From Erysipelotrichaceae bacterium (GTDB lineage: Bacteria; Bacillota_I; Bacilli_A; Erysipelotrichales; Erysipelotrichaceae), in the NCBI GenBank assembly GCA_017419165.1, contig JAFOLW010000071.1:1-64000 (forward strand): a stretch of 64,000 nt of DNA, in the 5' to 3' direction. The stretch's first letter is position 1, and every line of letters starts with the position of its first letter. The notes beneath the pieces were generated by a model. It made no database searches. It was not told the origin of the DNA and saw nothing but the letters and a program-made list of their open reading frames with translations. Position numbers and translations under genes: made by a program. Below are positions 58,818 through 64,000 of this stretch, in pieces.

Positions 58818-59853
58818 AATCTTCATTGACATACATGACCAGGTCATTGTAGAAGTCCTGGATCGCCGCTTTTTGCGTCGCCCAGGAACAGACGAAGCGC
58901 ACGATGGTGTGGTCTTTGTCATACGGTCCCCATTCGGTGACGGTATAGTTGGACTTGATCTTCTCCAAGACCCGGTTTTCCAGGATCGGGAAGATCTGGT
59001 TGGTCGAAGAGTCGATGTACATCGGGATGGAAAACTGCCGGAAGATGTATTTGAGTGCCTGCGCCATGATGTCGGCATTCCTTGCGTTGTCCAGATACGC
59101 TCTGGCTTTGTCCCGGAACAAGGCGATGAACTGAACGCCGATCAGCCGTCCTTTCGCCAGCATCGAACAGTGCTGCTTGATCAGATAGCGGAAATCCGGT
59201 TTGAGTTCGTCGTTTTTGATGACCAGCGCCTCACCCAGCCAGGCACCGTTTTTCGTACCGCCGATATAGAAGATGTCCGTCAGATCGCAGATGTCCTTGA
59301 AGCTGAGGTCGTTGCCGGTCGCGACTAAGGCATTGCCCAGTCTTGCGCCGTCGAGATAGAGATAAAGGCCGTATTCTTTGCAGACTTCCGAGATCGCAGT
59401 CAGTTCTTTCTTGGTATATATGGTGCCCAGTTCCGTCGCATCGGAGATGAAGACCATCTTCGGTCTGACTTTGTGTTCATCGGTATGATCGGCCATGACG
59501 TCCCTGATCTCCTGCGGGAGGATCTTTCCGTTTTTCCCTTTGACGGCGATGATCTTGTGTCCGGTCGCTTCCACGGCACCGGTCTCATGGGCGTTGATAT
59601 GCCCGGATTCACAGGAGATGACGGCTTCATGTGCCCGCAGTGTCGAGATCGCCAGGACATTGCAAGGTGTTCCGCCTGTGATGAAATGGACATCGACATC
59701 ATCGTGTTCGATGACCTGTTTGATCAGATCGGCAGCCGCCAGACTGTACTCGTCGACCCCATAGCCGGCGGATTGGACATCGTTGGTCTCGATCAAAGCT
59801 TTCAGTACTTTGGGGCAGGCGCCTTCGGAGTAATCGTTCGCAAATGAATACAT
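58816..59853 (-). CDS. Low-specificity threonine aldolase-type PLP enzyme
   Basis: This 345-residue protein is of PLP fold type I, beta-eliminating lyase group. It has the opening FANDYSEGACPKVLKAL, VHFITGGTPCNVLA, SDATELGTIYTKKEL, YLDGARLGNAL with the PLP Asp, and the PLP lysine in YIGGTKNGAWLGEA. It should split L-threonine or allo-threonine into glycine and acetaldehyde. It lies 16 bases downstream of the CRP-like gene on the same strand, so the two may share a transcript; ribosome site AAGGAAC. Confidence 0.9.
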   Translation of the reverse strand: MYSFANDYSEGACPKVLKALIETNDVQSAGYGVDEYSLAAADLIKQVIEHDDVDVHFITGGTPCNVLAISTLRAHEAVISCESGHINAHETGAVEATGHKIIAVKGKNGKILPQEIRDVMADHTDEHKVRPKMVFISDATELGTIYTKKELTAISEVCKEYGLYLYLDGARLGNALVATGNDLSFKDICDLTDIFYIGGTKNGAWLGEALVIKNDELKPDFRYLIKQHCSMLAKGRLIGVQFIALFRDKARAYLDNARNADIMAQALKYIFRQFSIPMYIDSSTNQIFPILENRVLEKIKSNYTVTEWGPYDKDHTIVRFVCSWATQKAAIQDFYNDLVMYVNED

Positions 59854-59869
59854 AGCTCGTTCCTTCTTT

Positions 59870-60451
59870 CTATATCAGTCGGATAACATCATCTTCTTTG
59901 ATTATACGCTTTTCTTTTGTTAACTTGCTTAACAAGCGGGACAAAGTCTCCCGGGAGAGAAAAAGCTGCTTTGACAAAGCGGAGACGGAAGTGAAGCGGA
60001 TGCGGCCGGAATGTTCATGCAGATAGTAGAACAGTCTCTCCTGTGCGGAATCGATCGACAAAAGACGGATCTGAAAATGAAGATCTTTTCCGGCATCGGA
60101 CTGTATCTTGAGATACTCTTTTAGAAACAGCGGGTCGTCACTCATCAGTCCGAGCAGTTCTTCTTCCCTGATCAGCAGCACTTCGCTGTTTTCTGCAGCC
60201 AGGACATCGCCTTTGTAGAACGGATCCGAGGAAAACAGCAGGTTATTTCCGAACATATCGTTTTGTTCCAGCGTGTTGTAGATGATCTGTGTCCCGTTCT
60301 CAAGAAATGAGGTGATGATCAAAGAACCGTGAAGGACGATGCCGATCTCACGGCACCGTTGACCTTCGCGAAACAGGACTTCATTTTTCTGAAGTTTCTT
60401 TGCGGTCAGTTCTTTTTTCTCTTTTTCACTCAGATATGTCAGCAGTTTCAT
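59870..60451 (-). CDS. CRP/FNR-family transcription regulator
   Basis: This 193-residue protein has an N-terminal cyclic-nucleotide-type beta barrel (about 18-105, VLFREGQRCREIGIVLHGSL) and a C-terminal helix-turn-helix. The recognition helix reads SRETLSRLLSKL with R167, E168 and R172 in the places of Arg180, Glu181 and Arg185 of E. coli CRP, which read TGTGA. There is a single cysteine, so it is not an iron-sulfur FNR. A TGTGA-N6-TCACA site lies 5 bases upstream of its ATG. Ligand is unknown: the barrel lacks a clear cAMP-binding RER motif. Confidence 0.9.
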   Translation of the reverse strand: MKLLTYLSEKEKKELTAKKLQKNEVLFREGQRCREIGIVLHGSLIITSFLENGTQIIYNTLEQNDMFGNNLLFSSDPFYKGDVLAAENSEVLLIREEELLGLMSDDPLFLKEYLKIQSDAGKDLHFQIRLLSIDSAQERLFYYLHEHSGRIRFTSVSALSKQLFLSRETLSRLLSKLTKEKRIIKEDDVIRLI

Positions 60452-60455
60452 AATG

Positions 60456-60471
60456 TGTGATCCAAATCACA
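60456..60471. promoter_or_regulatory. CRP-type operator between regulator and ABC genes
   Basis: TGTGA, TCCAAA, TCACA is a perfect CRP-type half-site pair. Its centre (60463.5) is 41.5 bases before the expected start (about 60505) of the ABC transcript, the class II activator position. For the regulator gene it is in the leader, so it can also repress it. Confidence 0.8.
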
Positions 60472-60486
60472 TATTTTCCTGTTTTT

Positions 60487-60498
60487 ATTATATATAAT
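60487..60498. promoter_or_regulatory. Shared palindromic -10 of divergent regulator and ABC promoters
   Basis: ATTATATATAAT is a perfect palindrome holding TATAAT on both strands (minus 60487-60492, plus 60493-60498). No -35 box is seen on the plus side, which fits activator dependence. Confidence 0.65.
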
Positions 60499-60520
60499 AT
60501 TCATCTGTGAGGTAAATGAA

Positions 60521-61513
60521 ATGAAAAAGTTATTATTCGTATTATCCATCCTGCTTCTGCTTTGCGGCTGTGCCGCCGGCAAACAGGACGTTGCAGAAGT
60601 AAAAGAAGAACAGCCCGCGCAGGAAGAGACTGCAGTCGATCTTTCCGCTTTGACCATCGTCACCCCGAAAGGTGCTCCGGTCCTGGCTTTCTATGATCAG
60701 ATCGAAAATCCGAATTACAGCAGAGTCACGGCAGATGCCATCTCCGCACTTTGGACGGGCGATGCTTCTCCGGATGTCCTGGTCGTCGATCTGACCAGCG
60801 GCATCAAAGCGATCAAAAACGGTGCCGGCTACAAACTCGGTGCCATCATAACATTCGGCAATTTCTATCTCGCTTCCACCGGCAACGATGAAAACGATAC
60901 GATGGATGCCGACGACAAGATCGTGCTGTTCGGCAATGAGAACATGCTTCCGAACAAGCTCTGGCATTATCTTTACGGGGAAGACTATGATGCATCTTTA
61001 CTGTATGCGGCAGATGCGCAGCAGGCAGCAGCGGCTCTGGCCAGCGGCAATTTCTCCGACGGAACGGCCGTCGATTACGTTTTCCTGGCTCAGCCGGCAC
61101 TCTTCGCTTCTTTGAGCAAGAATGAGAAGGCGAAAGTCTTTGCCGACATCCAGGAAGAATACAAGAACAAGTCCTCGCTCGACATGATCCAGGCAGCCGT
61201 CTTCATCAAAGATAGTGTCGACGCCAAGACCGGTGCGGCATTCCTGGATCAGTTAAGTGCCTCGATCGCTTCGGCGATCGCCGATCCGGAACTTGTCCAG
61301 TCCGGCTTAGGCCTCTATTCGGGCGATGAAGCGGTAGCTCAGTATGGCTTCAACCCGAACGTCGTCGTCAATGTCTTCAAACAGAAGAACGCTTTGGGCA
61401 ACAATGCGATGGGTCTGGGCTTTGCCAGAGCGATCGACATCAAGACGGATATCGACGCTTTCCTTTCGATCTTCGGAATCGATGCAACAGGTGAAGAGAT
61501 CTATTTCCAATAA
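60521..61513 (+). CDS. ABC transporter substrate-binding lipoprotein (NitT/TauT-like)
   Basis: This 330-residue protein has a lipoprotein signal ending LLLCGC and a two-lobe binding-protein body, LTIVTPKGAPVLAFYDQI, then VLVVDLTSGIKAIKNG and AIITFGNFYLAST. The fold style is that of nitrate/sulfonate/thiamine-precursor binding proteins (SsuA/NMT1-like), whose permease type follows directly. The ligand is unknown. It is transcribed from the CRP-type promoter and its stop is overlapped by the permease gene by 32 bases. Confidence 0.8.
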   Translation: MKKLLFVLSILLLLCGCAAGKQDVAEVKEEQPAQEETAVDLSALTIVTPKGAPVLAFYDQIENPNYSRVTADAISALWTGDASPDVLVVDLTSGIKAIKNGAGYKLGAIITFGNFYLASTGNDENDTMDADDKIVLFGNENMLPNKLWHYLYGEDYDASLLYAADAQQAAAALASGNFSDGTAVDYVFLAQPALFASLSKNEKAKVFADIQEEYKNKSSLDMIQAAVFIKDSVDAKTGAAFLDQLSASIASAIADPELVQSGLGLYSGDEAVAQYGFNPNVVVNVFKQKNALGNNAMGLGFARAIDIKTDIDAFLSIFGIDATGEEIYFQ

Positions 61514-62258
61514 GAAGATCTGTTATATCGCAGGGATCCTGATACTTGTCACGCTGTGGCAAGTTTTCTCATTGTGGATCGGCCAGGATACGATGGTCTT
61601 TCCCGGTCCTGTCTCCACTTTGAGGCATGCCTTCTATCTTTTGAGCAGGGCTTATACCTATAAGTGCATCCTGGCAACGATGTTGAGGATGCTGACGGGT
61701 TTCCTGATCTCCTTGATCCTGGGCCTTCTTTTGGGCATTCCGGCGGGGAATGACGAGAGGATAAGCTTACTGCTGCAGCCGTTCATCGTCGCGTTGAGAG
61801 CGGTCCCGACGGCGTCCTTGGTCTATCTGTTCATCGTGCTGGCGGGTTTTCGCAAGGCACCGGTATATCTGGTCATCCTGATCGGTTTCCCGATCATTTA
61901 CGAAGGAGTGAAGACCGGCATCGCCAATATCGACAAAGCATTGATCCATGCGGCATGGCTCGACGGGGCATCCTTTCTCAAGGAGAACACCCGTGTCCGT
62001 CTGCCGCTGGCACTTCCTTACATCTTCTCTGCGGCTGCTTCCGCATTTTCCCTGTCGTTCAAGATCGAGATCATGGCGGAGGTCATCACCGGTGCATCTG
62101 ACGCGGGGCTGGGTTCGGCGATCCTGGGTGTCCGTTCGTCCGATCCGACCAACATGGTCCCGGTCTTCGCATATTCGGTCATCGCCGTGGCTTTGATGAT
62201 CTTCATCGATCACATCAGTTCAAGGATACGGGAGAAAACGTCTTCACTTGGTTTATAA
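61482..62258 (+). CDS. ABC transporter permease (SsuC/TauC-like)
   Basis: I place the start at ATG 61482 (258 residues), within the end of the binding-protein gene; GTG 61491 is an alternative. The protein has about six membrane helices and the EAA docking loop HAAWLDGASFLKENTRVRLPLALP with conserved Gly. The final helices match the SsuC/TauC group. No ATPase gene adjoins, so it must use an ATPase encoded elsewhere. Its TAA overlaps the ATG of the next gene. Confidence 0.85.
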   Translation: MQQVKRSISNKKICYIAGILILVTLWQVFSLWIGQDTMVFPGPVSTLRHAFYLLSRAYTYKCILATMLRMLTGFLISLILGLLLGIPAGNDERISLLLQPFIVALRAVPTASLVYLFIVLAGFRKAPVYLVILIGFPIIYEGVKTGIANIDKALIHAAWLDGASFLKENTRVRLPLALPYIFSAAASAFSLSFKIEIMAEVITGASDAGLGSAILGVRSSDPTNMVPVFAYSVIAVALMIFIDHISSRIREKTSSLGL

Positions 62259-63556
62259 TGGAGATTGTGAATAAGAAAAAGAAGAACCTGCATTCCCTGA
62301 TCATCATTGCTCTGCTGAGCGCGGCCGTGCTCATCGGTTTTTTTCTGCTGACGACGAATTTTGCTTTTGTCGGCAAAAAGTCGATCCACGAAGATGCCGG
62401 GACTTACAAGACGAGACACTGCCTGGCTTTTTATCCGGATTCCAAACAAGGTCTTTCTTACGCGAAAGAACTCTGCAAAGGACAGAAAGAGGATGTGATC
62501 TATGATTATACTCTGGTCCCGTACGGCGATTATTATCTGGTCAGTTACGGCGGAGAGAAGAAATACTTTGCCGACCGGGAATTCGGACCGCTGAAGATCG
62601 AAGAAGTGAGCGATGAGGGGAAACGGATCATCCTGGATTATCTGCGTTATACCTTCAAGAAGGATCATCCGGAAAAATACTATGACGCTGCTTTTCTTTC
62701 GTCATTGCAGCTGGAGAACATCGATTTTTCCGCTGTGACTTATTCGATCGACAAGGAGTCCTTGCTGGCTTATCTGCCGCAGTACGAGATGAGCGTGGCG
62801 ATCCCTCTGAAATACATGCAGAAGCAGATCGGCATGAACTTCGGTTTCCCCGACGAGCTTTACCGCAAACCGATCTATCTCGATCCCGATCCGGCCCATC
62901 CGATCGTCTGTCTGACCTTCGATGACGGACCGCAGTTCAACTACGATCCGGGATACAGTTCCACTGAGAAGATCGTCGACATCCTGTATAAATACGATGC
63001 CTGCGGAACTTTCTACATCATCGGCAATATGCTGCAGAACCGGGAGATCTGGGCGGATTATCAGGTCTATACGCTACTGAAGCGTTCGATCAATCAGGGC
63101 AACGAATACGGTTCCCATACACAGAGCCATCTTTATGCTCTGACGGAGATCTCCGGCAAAGAAAACATCCGAAAGGAGATCGAAGATCCCATGGTCTATC
63201 TTGACGATTTCATGGGTTATAGAATGAATACTTTCCGTCCGGTCGAAGGAAGCTTCAACAACGAAGTCCTGGAATCGACTTCGCTGCCGGCGGTCCTGTG
63301 GGATGTCGATTCGGAAGACTGGCTCAGCAGAGATGTCGATGCGATACAGGCACAGGTCCTGAAGTATGACTATGAATCCGGTGATATCATCCTGTTCCAT
63401 GACATCTACGATGAGACGGCGGAAGCACTGGAAAAGATCCTGATCGAACTCATCGACCGGGGCTGTCAGCTGGTCAGTGTCTCGGAGATGTTCCGTTTCT
63501 ATAACCTCGATCCTAGTCAGATCGATTACTTCTATTCTCCGGGCTATTACGAGTGA
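62258..63556 (+). CDS. Membrane-anchored polysaccharide deacetylase
   Basis: This 432-residue protein starts at ATG 62258, overlapping the permease stop (TAATG); GTG 62267 is an alternative just after a -10-like TATAAT. It has one N-terminal membrane anchor (about 14-34), a spacer domain of about 170 residues, and a NodB domain (about 205-432) with TFDDGP, the metal-binding GSHTQSH, and ILFHDI with the catalytic His. The usual RxPYG motif is altered to FRPVEGSFN. It should remove N-acetyl groups from cell-wall glycans on the outer face. Confidence 0.9.
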   Translation: MEIVNKKKKNLHSLIIIALLSAAVLIGFFLLTTNFAFVGKKSIHEDAGTYKTRHCLAFYPDSKQGLSYAKELCKGQKEDVIYDYTLVPYGDYYLVSYGGEKKYFADREFGPLKIEEVSDEGKRIILDYLRYTFKKDHPEKYYDAAFLSSLQLENIDFSAVTYSIDKESLLAYLPQYEMSVAIPLKYMQKQIGMNFGFPDELYRKPIYLDPDPAHPIVCLTFDDGPQFNYDPGYSSTEKIVDILYKYDACGTFYIIGNMLQNREIWADYQVYTLLKRSINQGNEYGSHTQSHLYALTEISGKENIRKEIEDPMVYLDDFMGYRMNTFRPVEGSFNNEVLESTSLPAVLWDVDSEDWLSRDVDAIQAQVLKYDYESGDIILFHDIYDETAEALEKILIELIDRGCQLVSVSEMFRFYNLDPSQIDYFYSPGYYE

Positions 63557-64000
63557 TGATCTTGTTCAAGAATGCAATATATCGTTCAGCGATCTGCGGG
63601 TCGCTGATTTTTATTTGGTCACCATAGGAAGTCAGCCTGGCAAAGAACGCATCGGAAACGGAGACCTTGGCGCTGAAACCGTCCCTGGTAAAAACGATAT
63701 TGGGAAAATCATCCTGCAGCCGTGAGCGCAGATATTCGGAATCCTGCATGATCTGAAATCTCATTAGGACGTTTTCGGAAGTATGGAAGGAAGAGGAGCT
63801 TTCTTCGATGTGAGAAAGCACTTTTTCCAAAGGCAGGAAGAGGCTGTCGCTCTCTTCCGTCAGCTTCATGGACAGCAGGTTGTCGAAACGGACATGATAG
63901 ATCTTCTCGTTCTGCACGTAATGATAATAAAGATAGTAATGATCGTTTTCCCGATACAGGAATAAAGGAACGATCGATTCGCTTTTCGATCGCTTGGCCC
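63513..64000 (-). CDS. WYL-domain protein, 5' part outside the window
   Basis: The open frame runs through the right edge of the window and ends at TAG 63513. The visible 162 residues read IVPLFLYRENDHYYLYYHYV, then FDNLLSMKL and later FTRDGFSAKVSVSDAF, the pattern of the WYL domain and its C-terminal extension in YafY-type regulators. A DNA-binding N-terminal domain is expected beyond the window. Its 3' end overlaps the convergent deacetylase gene by 44 bases. A GTG near 63917 is an internal codon and not a start. Confidence 0.72.
   Translation of the reverse strand, partial: AKRSKSESIVPLFLYRENDHYYLYYHYVQNEKIYHVRFDNLLSMKLTEESDSLFLPLEKVLSHIEESSSSFHTSENVLMRFQIMQDSEYLRSRLQDDFPNIVFTRDGFSAKVSVSDAFFARLTSYGDQIKISDPQIAERYIAFLNKIITRNSPENRSNRSD

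Overview
The window looks like chromosomal core DNA from a Gram-positive Bacillota of moderate G+C content. Supporting genes are the RNA polymerase delta subunit (rpoE), the DnaB/DnaI primosome pair, HrcA with CIRCE operators, RNase J, an ECF transporter energising module, a FemABX-like ligase and many lipoproteins. The gene set and protein style suggest Erysipelotrichia or a relative; that placement is inference. No prophage, insertion sequence, CRISPR array or plasmid gene was found.

Layout. 1-2.4 kb: end of an unknown gene, tRNA-Gln, and an OmpR-type two-component system. 2.4-6.9 kb: a CUT1 sugar ABC operon (ATPase, two permeases, binding lipoprotein with an unusual C-terminal membrane helix). 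6.9-13 kb: OB-like lipoprotein, gap, a HAD phosphatase preceded by a 20-codon ORF, then a GtrA / glycosyltransferase / amidase envelope cluster. 13-17 kb: groESL under CIRCE and an ABC exporter. 17-26 kb: tRNA-Arg, an acyltransferase with a membrane partner, rubrerythrin, a PHP phosphoesterase, murD-murI, rpoE, HAD-ispF-GNAT and fba. 26-35 kb: DUF1893, ecfA1-ecfA2-ecfT-truA, a FemABX-like gene abutting tRNA-Thr, pnp and an M24 peptidase. 35-48 kb: trmB, a degenerate ZnuA-like lipoprotein, polA-mutM-coaE-dnaB-dnaI-pfkA, rnjA, def, and ftsW-rsmD-coaD. 48-56 kb: hrcA-grpE-dnaK-dnaJ and clpB, a heat-shock block with three CIRCE elements. 56-64 kb: cold-shock protein, GH13 enzyme, S66 peptidase, threonine aldolase, a CRP-like regulator divergent from an ABC binding-protein/permease pair, a membrane-anchored polysaccharide deacetylase, and the start-truncated end of a WYL-domain regulator.

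Cross-cutting signals. (1) At least a dozen genes have a TATAAT-like -10 box only 6-8 bases before the start codon and no Shine-Dalgarno sequence, so their mRNAs should be leaderless. (2) All chaperone operons carry CIRCE, forming one HrcA regulon that includes clpB. (3) A TGTGA-N6-TCACA site is placed at -41.5 of an ABC promoter next to a CRP-like gene whose recognition helix fits it. (4) clpB has an in-frame internal start with a strong Shine-Dalgarno sequence, as in enterobacterial ClpB.

All calls come from reading sequence and motifs; no database search was run. Promoters, terminators and starts are predictions.
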